Positions 26,475 to 34,182 of a DNA stretch of 64,000 bases are shown here, piece after piece. How positions within the stretch are numbered: position 1 is the first letter of the stretch; each line of letters opens with the position of its first letter. This DNA is from Bacteroidota bacterium. GTDB taxonomy: Bacteria; Bacteroidota; Bacteroidia; Bacteroidales; SKPS01. Below the pieces are notes generated by a model. That model saw only the letters and a list, made by a program, of their open reading frames with translations. It made no database searches and was not told where the DNA came from. The position numbers and the translations under genes were made by a program. Where the stretch lies: assembly GCA_022709695.1 (NCBI GenBank), contig JAKLII010000003.1, positions 16,124 to 80,123 on the forward strand, written 5' to 3'.

Positions 26475-26515
26475 TATTTTTGTGCCGGATACGCCCGCAA
26501 GGGGGCACAAAAATA
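26475..26515. promoter_or_regulatory. Palindrome carrying mirrored -7 boxes between tdk and the next gene
   Basis: TATTTTTGTGCC (26475-26486) and its exact reverse complement (26504-26515) flank a 17-base spacer. Each arm contains TATTTTTG, one on each strand, so the palindrome could place promoters for both divergent genes. It could also be a regulator site. -33 elements are not obvious. Confidence 0.45.
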
Positions 26516-26558
26516 ACAACATTCAGCGTTATAAGCCACACCCAACCCCAATCACAAC

Positions 26559-27434
26559 ATGACCCATCACCGATATGCAGATGAGCTGGATCATCTCACC
26601 CGCAAAATCATCGACCGCATCGGATCCATCACCCGGTACAGCGGCAGGATACCCGCTATTGAGTTAGACCTGGCACTGGAAGAGATCCGCAGGCTGTACG
26701 ATCTTTGTTCGCTGATCCGCTCACTGGAAGCCTCTGTACCCTACGGCCCTGCAGACGAACCTGTTCAACAGGCTGTCGATACTGCTGCTGATGCATTCAC
26801 AGCCAATGAGGTGCAGCAGCCGGTATCTGCGCAACCCCAACCTGAACCCGTGACATCGCAAGAGGAAATGGTTCAACCCGAACCGGTACCCGAAGTTATT
26901 CAACCCGAACCGGTACCCGAAATTATTCAACCTGAACCGGTACCTGTACAGCCCGAACCTGAGGCTGTACGCCCGAAACCGGTAGCGGCAGAGACTTCTG
27001 CCGGGGTGCAGCCCGCTGCTTCGGTGGTGAAACCCTCTGCTGCTCCGAAAGTTGCAGAGCAGAAGGAAAAGGAGACCTCCCGCGGTGACGGGAAAAAAAT
27101 TCTGGGCGAGGCGCTGATAAAAGGGGGGGCACAATCCATTAACGATCTGATTGCAGCCAGGTTTTCGGATCAGAGCATTTCGGGGCGTATGCAGCACAAC
27201 CCCATCAGCAACCTGAAGACCGCTATCGGGATCAACGAGAAGTTCATCTTTGTGTATGAGCTGTTTATGGGCAATATGGCCCTGTACAATGAAGTGATCG
27301 AACAGCTGAACACCATGCCGGGACGAAACGAAGCCATTGCACTGATGGAAGAACTTCGTTCGCAGTATCACTGGGATATTGAGAATATGGCCTTTCAGAA
27401 GCTGATTGACATTGTAACCAGAAGATACAGCTAG
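26559..27434 (+). CDS. Unknown protein with PEPV repeat linker and conserved C-terminal domain
   Basis: A 291-residue cytoplasmic protein in three parts. A helical N terminus (residues 1-65) is followed by a low-complexity linker (about 75-180) rich in Pro, Glu and Val with three 9-residue repeats such as QPEPVPEVI. The compact C-terminal domain (about 185-291) contains NPISNLKTAIGINEKFIFVYELFMGNMALYNEVIEQLN. I have seen this C-terminal pattern in Bacteroidota hypothetical proteins but know no function. There is no signal peptide. Confidence 0.75.
   Translation: MTHHRYADELDHLTRKIIDRIGSITRYSGRIPAIELDLALEEIRRLYDLCSLIRSLEASVPYGPADEPVQQAVDTAADAFTANEVQQPVSAQPQPEPVTSQEEMVQPEPVPEVIQPEPVPEIIQPEPVPVQPEPEAVRPKPVAAETSAGVQPAASVVKPSAAPKVAEQKEKETSRGDGKKILGEALIKGGAQSINDLIAARFSDQSISGRMQHNPISNLKTAIGINEKFIFVYELFMGNMALYNEVIEQLNTMPGRNEAIALMEELRSQYHWDIENMAFQKLIDIVTRRYS
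26874..26948 (+). repeat. 27-bp tandem repeat inside the 26559 gene
   Basis: The unit starting CAACCCGAACCGGTACC occurs at 26874, 26901 and (shortened, diverged) 26928. It encodes the QPEPVPE(V/I)I repeats of the linker and keeps the frame. Confidence 0.85.
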
Positions 27435-27435
27435 A

Positions 27436-27482
27436 GTTGACAGTCGACAGTCGACAGTCGACAGTCGGTAGTCGGTAGTTGA
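27436..27482. repeat. ACAGTCG heptamer tandem repeat
   Basis: Directly after the preceding stop codon, ACAGTCG occurs four times in a row (27441-27468), followed by the variants GTAGTCG and GTAGTTG. The unit contains overlapping GTCGAC palindromes, so the run can fold on itself. Confidence 0.85.
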
Positions 27483-27523
27483 TTATGTAAAATGTATTGT
27501 AAATCAGAATATATAGAAGAAAA

Positions 27524-28246
27524 ATGACATTTGAGGAGATTGTACATTACCGCCGATCGGTGAGAAAATACAAAGATCAGCCTATTGATCCCGAGAAGGT
27601 TCGGCATTGTCTGGAGCTGGCTGTTCTGGCTCCTACCAGTTCGAACATGCAGTTGTGGGAGTTCTACCATGTAACGGATCCGGGAATTCTTAAAAAGCTG
27701 TCGTATGCCTGCATGGATCAGACCGCAGCAAGCACAGCTCCTCAGATGGTGGTGTTTGTTACCAGGCGCGATCTGTTCCGCAAGCGGGCACGGGCTGTGG
27801 CAAAACTGCAGATTGACAATGTACACAGAAACAGTCCACCCGAAAAACAACCGAAAAGGATCCGCCGTTTTGAGTTGTATTACGGAAGGGTGATGCCGTT
27901 TTTGTACAGCCGGTTTTTCGGGCTTCTGGGGTTATTCAGAAAGCTGGTTGCGCACAGCATCGGATTGTTCAGGCCCATGACCCGCTTTGTTTCTGAGGCT
28001 GAGGTGCGTGTGGTGGTGCACAAAACCTGCGCCCTGGCAGCACAAACCTTTATGCTGGCGATGGCAGCCGAAGGGTACGATACCTGTGCCATGGAGGGTT
28101 TGGACGGCAGGAGGGTAAAACGAATCCTGAAACTGCCGTGGCGTGCGGAGATCAACATGATTGTTTCCTGCGGCCTCAGGGATGAAGGGGGCGTTTGGGG
28201 CGACAGGACGAGGGTTCCGTTTGAGGAGGTATATAAGAGGGTTTAA
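27524..28246 (+). CDS. Nitroreductase family protein
   Basis: A 240-residue FMN-dependent oxidoreductase-like protein. The opening FEEIVHYRRSVRKYKDQPID and LELAVLAPTSSNMQLWEF are the FMN-phosphate site of the family. A central insertion (about residues 95-150, KRIRRFELYYGRVMPFLYSRFFGLLGLF) with hydrophobic helices is unusual in a soluble nitroreductase and may be a membrane-contacting flap. The substrate is unknown. Short repeats flank both ends of the gene. Confidence 0.85.
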   Translation: MTFEEIVHYRRSVRKYKDQPIDPEKVRHCLELAVLAPTSSNMQLWEFYHVTDPGILKKLSYACMDQTAASTAPQMVVFVTRRDLFRKRARAVAKLQIDNVHRNSPPEKQPKRIRRFELYYGRVMPFLYSRFFGLLGLFRKLVAHSIGLFRPMTRFVSEAEVRVVVHKTCALAAQTFMLAMAAEGYDTCAMEGLDGRRVKRILKLPWRAEINMIVSCGLRDEGGVWGDRTRVPFEEVYKRV

Positions 28247-28280
28247 AGATCAAGGTTCAAGGATCAAGGTTTCAGGTTTG
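28247..28280. repeat. ATCAAGG-type repeat after the nitroreductase gene
   Basis: Starting directly after the stop codon, GATCAAGGTTCAAGG is followed by GATCAAGGTTTCAGG, an imperfect tandem of about 15 bases. The remaining bases to 28498 hold no gene that I can support. Confidence 0.55.
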
Positions 28281-28498
28281 AGGCGCCTGATAGCAAAATG
28301 TTCCTGCAGCCTGTCAGGCAATTAACTGAATTCAGACCATAACAGGCTCCGGTACACGGCAGGGCTTCATCATCACTTTTTAAAGGGGTGATATCCGGAA
28401 GTAAGATTCCGCTCTGCACGAGGTGTTTTGGTATGGTAGTGGAAAAATTACTTCAATAATCCCTAATTTTACCACGGAACAAATACAGGGGCCGTACT

Positions 28499-29788
28499 AT
28501 GGGTTGGTTTGTACAGACCAGGAGGGTGGCAGCAGCTTTAATATTGCTGATAATCATAGATTTACAGGTATATTCGCAGGATACAGCCTATGTAAAACGG
28601 GTGGTGGAGATCCTTACTTCGGATTCTCTTGCGGGAAGGGGTTACCAGCACAACGGGGATCGCAAGGCGGCTGCGTTCATTGCTTCTGAATTCCGGAAAG
28701 CAGGGCTGGAATCGATCGGTAGCTGCTATCACCAAGGAGTGATATTCCCCGTAAACAACATCACCGGTGAGGTGGTTTGCCGCATCGGTGACAGAACGCT
28801 GAAGGCTGGCACCGAGGTTTTGGTTTCTGCCAGATCGAAAGGGGTTTCAAGGGAATACCGCCTGGTTTGGCTAAGCCACAAAACAGCCAAAAATCCGGCA
28901 CGCCTGCGCCGCTTTTTCTGGCGCGACCTGAGGAATTCCCTGGTAGTGGCAGATCCCGCCATTGCAGCTGACAAGGATCTGAAAGAGTTATACCAGGCGC
29001 TGTTTCGCGGACAGATTTCCGGGGTTGCAGGCATGGTGCGTATCATGGACAAGCCTTACTGGCATATTTCCGACAGCGGTATTGAAACGGATTATCTGGT
29101 GGTTACGGTGAAATCGGGCATCCTCGACCACCGCAGCCGGAAGATGTATGTATCTTTTACCAACCATTTCGAACCGGCATATCACAGCCAGAATGTGGCT
29201 GCTATGGTCAGGGGGACCCTTCATCCGGACAGTTTTATCGTGTTTACTGCCCACTACGACCATTTGGGGAGGATGGGAGATGTGATGTTTCCGGGGGCCA
29301 ACGACAACGGAAGCGGTACTGCCATGGTGCTGGACCTGGCGCGCCATTACAGCCATAATCCCCATCCTTACTCCGTGGCTTTCATCGCCTTCACCGGTGA
29401 GGAGGCGGGGTTGCTGGGCTCGACCCAATACACGGAAAGGCCCCTTTTTCCGCTTCAAAACATTGCCGTGTTGTTCAATTTCGATATGGTGGCCTCAGGT
29501 AGTGACGGTATTACAGTAGTAAACGGCAGCGTACATCCCGGCGATTTTAATCTGCTCGACAGCCTCAATGCAGCCCATTCCCTGCTTAAACAGGTAGCAG
29601 TGCGCGGCGAGAGCCCCAACAGCGATCACCATCCTTTCCATGCCCGCGGGGTGAAGGCCTTTTTCATCTACACCATGGGGAGTGAACAAACCGAATATCA
29701 TACAATTAACGACCGAAGTCCGGTACCCTTTACTGCCTACATTCCTTTTTTCAGTCTTATAACCCGTTATGCGGAACTATATCATTAA
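28499..29788 (+). CDS. Secreted M28 family metallopeptidase
   Basis: A 429-residue zinc aminopeptidase-like protein. The signal peptide ends near VYS with Q following. The di-zinc site is complete: H252 in FTAHYDHLG, D269 in GANDNGSG, E301/E302 in FTGEEAGLLGS, D329 in FNFDMV, and a late His in SDHHPFHARG. A domain of about 200 residues precedes the catalytic part. It probably trims peptides in the periplasm or outside the cell. rsmI follows after 3 bp. Confidence 0.88.
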   Translation: MGWFVQTRRVAAALILLIIIDLQVYSQDTAYVKRVVEILTSDSLAGRGYQHNGDRKAAAFIASEFRKAGLESIGSCYHQGVIFPVNNITGEVVCRIGDRTLKAGTEVLVSARSKGVSREYRLVWLSHKTAKNPARLRRFFWRDLRNSLVVADPAIAADKDLKELYQALFRGQISGVAGMVRIMDKPYWHISDSGIETDYLVVTVKSGILDHRSRKMYVSFTNHFEPAYHSQNVAAMVRGTLHPDSFIVFTAHYDHLGRMGDVMFPGANDNGSGTAMVLDLARHYSHNPHPYSVAFIAFTGEEAGLLGSTQYTERPLFPLQNIAVLFNFDMVASGSDGITVVNGSVHPGDFNLLDSLNAAHSLLKQVAVRGESPNSDHHPFHARGVKAFFIYTMGSEQTEYHTINDRSPVPFTAYIPFFSLITRYAELYH

Positions 29789-29791
29789 ATC

Positions 29792-30463
29792 ATGGCACGT
29801 ATAACTCTGGTACCAACGCCTCTGGGCAACCTTTCGGATATCACACTCCGTTCGCTGGAAGCACTGCGGCAGGCCGACCTGATTCTGGCGGAGGACACCC
29901 GCACCACCGGTATCCTGCTGAAGCACTTCGACATTAAAACGCGCCTTGTGGCTTACCACCTGCACAATGAGCATCAGCGTACCGGCAGGATACTGGATGA
30001 AGCGGGGGAGGATTCCCGGTTGGTTCTGGTAACCGATGCCGGTACTCCCGGGATTTCCGATCCCGGGTTTTTGCTGGTTCGGGAGGCTTTGCAACGCGGT
30101 ATGCAGGTGGAATGCCTTCCGGGTCCGGTGGCATTTGTGCCTGCTTTGGTGGCGTCCGGACTTCCATGCGACAGGTTTCATTTTGAGGGGTTTCTCCCCC
30201 CGAAGAAAGGAAGGATGACCCGGCTGGCCTGGCTGGCCGGATACCCTTTTACCCTGGTGCTGTACGAGTCGCCGCACAGGCTGCTTAAAACCCTGGGGCA
30301 GATGGCTGAGGTTTTCGGAGGGGAGCGCAGGGGGGTTGTGGTACGGGAGCTTTCGAAGATTCACGAGGAGTATCATCGTGGAACCCTGGCTGAACTGGAA
30401 ACCGAATTTACCAGCGTACAGCCTCGCGGAGAGATTGTATTGATAGTGGAAGGAAAAGGGTAA
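29792..30463 (+). CDS. rsmI: 16S rRNA (cytidine-1402-2'-O)-methyltransferase
   Basis: RsmI 2'-O-methylates C1402 of 16S rRNA, in the P site. The 223-residue tetrapyrrole-methylase fold shows LVPTPLGNLSDITLR, LAEDTRTTGILL, VTDAGTPGISDPG and LPGPVAFVPALVASGLP, then FEGFLPPKKG and LYESPHRLLKTL. It is tightly coupled to the peptidase gene upstream (3 bp). Confidence 0.96.
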   Translation: MARITLVPTPLGNLSDITLRSLEALRQADLILAEDTRTTGILLKHFDIKTRLVAYHLHNEHQRTGRILDEAGEDSRLVLVTDAGTPGISDPGFLLVREALQRGMQVECLPGPVAFVPALVASGLPCDRFHFEGFLPPKKGRMTRLAWLAGYPFTLVLYESPHRLLKTLGQMAEVFGGERRGVVVRELSKIHEEYHRGTLAELETEFTSVQPRGEIVLIVEGKG

Positions 30464-30468
30464 TTTTG
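30461..30468 (+). promoter_or_regulatory. -7 box (TAATTTTG) of asnS
   Basis: TAATTTTG overlaps the rsmI stop codon and ends 24 bases before the asnS ATG. A TTG lies 18 bases upstream of it. Confidence 0.5.
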
Positions 30469-30492
30469 CCTATTGAATGAATTGATGACTTT

Positions 30493-31938
30493 ATGCGCAA
30501 AGAGAGAATAAAAATCAGAGAACTGCTGGCCGGCGGAGTACCGGGGCAGCAGGTAGTGCTTGGGGGTTGGGTACGCACCAAGCGCATCAGCAAGAATGTG
30601 GCTTTCATCGCTTTGAATGACGGTTCAACCCTGCAGAACCTGCAGGTAGTGGTAAATCCCGAACTGGTGGATTTATCGGTACTGGATGAAGTCTATACGG
30701 GTGCCTCCCTGCGCATCGACGGCAGGGTGGTGGCTTCTCCGGGTGCAGGGCAGGCGCTGGAGGTGGAAGCCCTGAAAGTGGAGCTGCTGGGCAAGGCCGA
30801 TCCGGAACACTACCCTTTGCAGCCCAAAAAACACAGCCTTGAGTTTTTACGTGAGATTGCCCACCTGCGTTTTCGCACCAACACTTTTGGGGCTATTACC
30901 CGTGTGCGGCACGCCATGATATTCGGCATCCACAAGTTCTTCAACGACAAGGGATTTCTGAACATCCACTCCCCCATCATCACCGGCAGCGATGCCGAGG
31001 GAGCAGGCGAGATGTTCAGGGTATCGGTGCTGGATGCGAATAATCCACCCCTGACAGAAGAGGGGAAGGTGGATTTTTCGAAGGATTTCTTCGGAAAGGA
31101 GACTAACCTGACGGTTTCAGGACAGCTGGAAGCAGAGCTTGCCGCCCTGGCGCTGGGAGAGGTGTACACCTTTGGTCCCACTTTCCGGGCCGAAAACTCG
31201 AATACCTCACGTCATCTTGCAGAATTCTGGATGATTGAACCCGAGATGGCCTTTTACGATATCCACGACAACATGGATCTGGCGGAAGAGATGCTGAAAT
31301 ATCTGGTGCGGTATGCACTGGACCATTGCATGGAGGATCTGCTGTTTCTGCAGTCGCGGCAGGAGGATGAGGAGAAGCAGAAGAAGCAGGAAGACCGCTC
31401 CATGCCACTGATAGAAAAGCTTGAGTTCATCCTGGCGCATCCCTTTGAGCGGATTACCTATACCGAAGCCATTGAAATTCTGAAAGAATCGAAGCCCAAT
31501 AAAAACGGGAAATTTCAGTATCCCATCGAAAAGTGGGGGGCCGACCTGCAGTCGGAACACGAGCGCTACCTGGTAGAGAAGCACTTTAAAAAGCCGGTAA
31601 TCCTGACCGACTATCCGAAAGAGATCAAGGCTTTTTACATGAAGCAGAATGATGACGGGGTTACGGTTCGTGCCATGGATGTACTGTTCCCGGGGATCGG
31701 AGAGATCATCGGAGGCAGCCAGCGTGAGGAGCGATACGATCATTTACTGGCCAGGATGCAGCAAATGGGCATCCCCGAGAAGGAGATGTGGTGGTACCTC
31801 GATACACGCAGATTCGGAACGGTAGTACACAGCGGTTACGGACTGGGTTTTGAACGGCTGATGCTGTTTATAACAGGTATGGGCAACATCCGTGATGTAA
31901 TCCCTTTCCCCAGAACCCCCCAGAATGCTGAGTTTTAA
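30493..31938 (+). CDS. asnS: Asparaginyl-tRNA synthetase
   Basis: A 481-residue class IIb synthetase. An N-terminal OB fold ([24 protein letters not shown]) binds the anticodon. In the catalytic core motif 2 is [30 protein letters not shown] and motif 3 is [16 protein letters not shown]. The acidic, Lys-rich insert near residues 290-305 ([14 protein letters not shown]) is a family feature. Asn- rather than Asp-specificity is inferred from overall similarity. Confidence 0.96.
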   Translation: MRKERIKIRELLAGGVPGQQVVLGGWVRTKRISKNVAFIALNDGSTLQNLQVVVNPELVDLSVLDEVYTGASLRIDGRVVASPGAGQALEVEALKVELLGKADPEHYPLQPKKHSLEFLREIAHLRFRTNTFGAITRVRHAMIFGIHKFFNDKGFLNIHSPIITGSDAEGAGEMFRVSVLDANNPPLTEEGKVDFSKDFFGKETNLTVSGQLEAELAALALGEVYTFGPTFRAENSNTSRHLAEFWMIEPEMAFYDIHDNMDLAEEMLKYLVRYALDHCMEDLLFLQSRQEDEEKQKKQEDRSMPLIEKLEFILAHPFERITYTEAIEILKESKPNKNGKFQYPIEKWGADLQSEHERYLVEKHFKKPVILTDYPKEIKAFYMKQNDDGVTVRAMDVLFPGIGEIIGGSQREERYDHLLARMQQMGIPEKEMWWYLDTRRFGTVVHSGYGLGFERLMLFITGMGNIRDVIPFPRTPQNAEF

Positions 31939-31999
31939 CCAACACTTGACAAAACATGGAATTTTGCGTATTTTGCGCAAAAGAGCGGGAGGATAAACG

Positions 32000-33475
32000 A
32001 TGTTAAGTCAACGATTGCAGCAGAAGCTTTTACAGAAACTGTCGCCCCAGCAGATTCAGCTGATGAAGCTGATCCAGATTCCTACCGTTGCTCTGGAGCA
32101 GCGTATCAAACAGGAAATAGAGGAGAATCCGGCGTTGGAAGAGGCTTCTGAAGAGAATGAAGAATCCCAGGATGAGTTTGGGCAGGATTCCGACAATGAA
32201 AATGAATACGATGATGAGGGGGATGAGCGGCTTGACGATTTTGATTTTGAAGATTATCTGGACGACGACGACATACCGGCCTACAAACTGACGATCCAAA
32301 ACCGGGGGCGTGATGAAGAGGAGTGGGAAGCTCCGGTGGTATCAGGGGTTTCCTTTCATGAGCATCTGCAAAATCAGGCAGGGATGCTGGTGCTGAACGA
32401 CCGGCAGAGGGCAATTCTGGATGTGATCATTGGCAATATTGATGATTCAGGTTATCTGGAGCGTGAGTTACCGGCTTTGGTAAACGACCTGTCGTTCAGT
32501 TTTAACATCTCTACCAGCGTTAAAGAGCTTGAAGAGTTACTGCAGCTGGTCCATCAGCTGGACCCACCGGGTGTTGGCGCCCGGAACCTTCAGGAGTGTT
32601 TGCTGATCCAGCTGAACCGCGTGGAGGAGGAAACCGATGCTACGGAACTGGCACGGGCAGTGATACGTGATTTCTTTGAAGAGTTTTCGAAGAAACATTT
32701 CGACAAGATCCTGAAGAAAACAGAGGCTTTGGAAGAAGAACTGAAAGAAGCTGTCGCTGAAATCCTGAAACTCAACCCAAAACCCGGAAATACCCTTGGC
32801 GATACATCGCGTGGGGGACTGTTCATTCTGCCCGATTTCTTCATTACCAATCAGGACGGGGAGCTGGAGTTACGGGTAAATCAGAAAAACAAGCCTGAGC
32901 TCAGGGTGAATAAGGCGTACCGGGAGATGCTGGAACACTATGCTGCCGACAAAAGCTCAAGAGGGACGACGCAGCGCAGGGAGGCTCTGCAGTTCGTAAA
33001 ACAGAAGATCGATTCGGCCAAGTGGTTCATAGAGGCGATTAACCAACGGGAGCAGACGCTTTTTATCACCATGAGTGCTATCATGGAATTTCAGAGAGAG
33101 TATTTTCTTTCAGGTGATGAGACCCGGCTTAAACCCATGATTCTGAAGGATATTGCCGAGCTTGTCGGGCTTGATATTTCCACCGTGTCACGTGTGGCAA
33201 ACAGCAAATATGTGCAGACGACTTTTGGTACTTTTCTGTTAAAAACCCTGTTCTCGGAGGGATTACAGACCGAGTCGGGGGAAGAGGTATCGAGCCGTGA
33301 GGTGAAGAAGATCCTGGAGGAGTGCATCGGCAGTGAAGACAAAAGGAACCCCGTGACCGATGACGCCCTGTCGCTGATCCTGAAGGAGCGGGGTTACACC
33401 CTTGCCCGCCGCACGGTGGCCAAGTACCGTGAACAGCTGGGGATACCCGTGGCGAGGATGAGGAGGGCTCTCTAG
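32000..33475 (+). CDS. rpoN: RNA polymerase sigma-54 factor
   Basis: A 491-residue sigma factor. Region I (LSQRLQQKLLQKLSPQQIQLMKLIQIP) contacts activators. An acidic region II lies around residues 45-80, and the core-binding and HTH domains follow (LVGLDISTVSRVANSKYVQT). The RpoN box ARRTVAKYRE sits near the C terminus. No enhancer-binding activator gene is in the window. The stop overlaps the GTG start of the membrane gene by one base. A TTGAC (31946) and TATTTTGC (31969) may form its promoter. Confidence 0.96.
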   Translation: MLSQRLQQKLLQKLSPQQIQLMKLIQIPTVALEQRIKQEIEENPALEEASEENEESQDEFGQDSDNENEYDDEGDERLDDFDFEDYLDDDDIPAYKLTIQNRGRDEEEWEAPVVSGVSFHEHLQNQAGMLVLNDRQRAILDVIIGNIDDSGYLERELPALVNDLSFSFNISTSVKELEELLQLVHQLDPPGVGARNLQECLLIQLNRVEEETDATELARAVIRDFFEEFSKKHFDKILKKTEALEEELKEAVAEILKLNPKPGNTLGDTSRGGLFILPDFFITNQDGELELRVNQKNKPELRVNKAYREMLEHYAADKSSRGTTQRREALQFVKQKIDSAKWFIEAINQREQTLFITMSAIMEFQREYFLSGDETRLKPMILKDIAELVGLDISTVSRVANSKYVQTTFGTFLLKTLFSEGLQTESGEEVSSREVKKILEECIGSEDKRNPVTDDALSLILKERGYTLARRTVAKYREQLGIPVARMRRAL

Positions 33476-34101
33476 TGGATCTGCGAAAGTTTTCTGATGC
33501 GGTTACGTTAACTTTATCGGTAGTGCTCCATCCGTTGCTGATGCCACTGTATCTCTATTTTTTCATGACATCACGATGGTATCCGTTTTCTGTATTCGCG
33601 GTACAGAGCTGGTGGGTACTTCCGCTGATCCTGCTGATTCTTACTTTCTGCATACCACTTATCATGGTAGCGATGCTGAAAACCATGGGGCTCATCACCT
33701 CATTGCATCTGGAAAACCGCAGTGAGCGCACCGTACCCTTTCTTGTAACTGCAATTGCCCATTATTTTGCTTCGCGCATGGTGCAGAGGTTCGGGGTGCC
33801 TTCAGAGTATACACTGATGCTGCTGGGATCGTCAGGGATGATTCTTCTGGCCATGGCGATCAATTTCCGTTGGAAAATCAGCATCCACATGATGGGAATT
33901 GGTGGGGTAGCAGGCATTCTGCTCGGTCTTTCACGGTATGCCCCTGCCCATTTTTTCTACCCGGTTATGGTTGTGTTTGTGCTGTCCGGATTGGTGGGGG
34001 TATCCAGAATTGGTACCGGAAGTCACAGGCCGGCTGAAGTTTATGCAGGATTTCTGGTGGGTTTTACCTGGTTTCTGGTGCTGTTTACCGCCATTCCCTG
34101 A
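33475..34101 (+). CDS. Integral membrane protein resembling PAP2 phosphatases, degenerate
   Basis: A 208-residue protein with about six hydrophobic segments. SRIGTGSHRPAE near residue 180 resembles the third PAP2 motif (SRx5Hx3D), but Glu replaces the Asp, and the KX6RP and PSGH motifs are not seen. It may be a non-catalytic relative. GTG 33475 is used because it overlaps the rpoN stop (TAGTGG), implying coupling; no better start is present. Confidence 0.7.
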   Translation: MDLRKFSDAVTLTLSVVLHPLLMPLYLYFFMTSRWYPFSVFAVQSWWVLPLILLILTFCIPLIMVAMLKTMGLITSLHLENRSERTVPFLVTAIAHYFASRMVQRFGVPSEYTLMLLGSSGMILLAMAINFRWKISIHMMGIGGVAGILLGLSRYAPAHFFYPVMVVFVLSGLVGVSRIGTGSHRPAEVYAGFLVGFTWFLVLFTAIP

Positions 34102-34182
34102 TAAGGGTCTCAAACCGGCCCGACCGGATACCGGGACCGATAAATTGTGTACTTTCGCCTTATACAGACTTATACCCTGATT

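Noticed and set aside
26721..27371. Minus-strand 216-codon frame with Arg/Tyr/Phe/Gly repeats
   Set aside because: It is the antisense of the PEPV repeat gene; the repeats are mirrored from the plus-strand coding sequence.
27436..27482. CRISPR array
   Set aside because: The units are 7 bp and contiguous, with no spacers and no cas genes.
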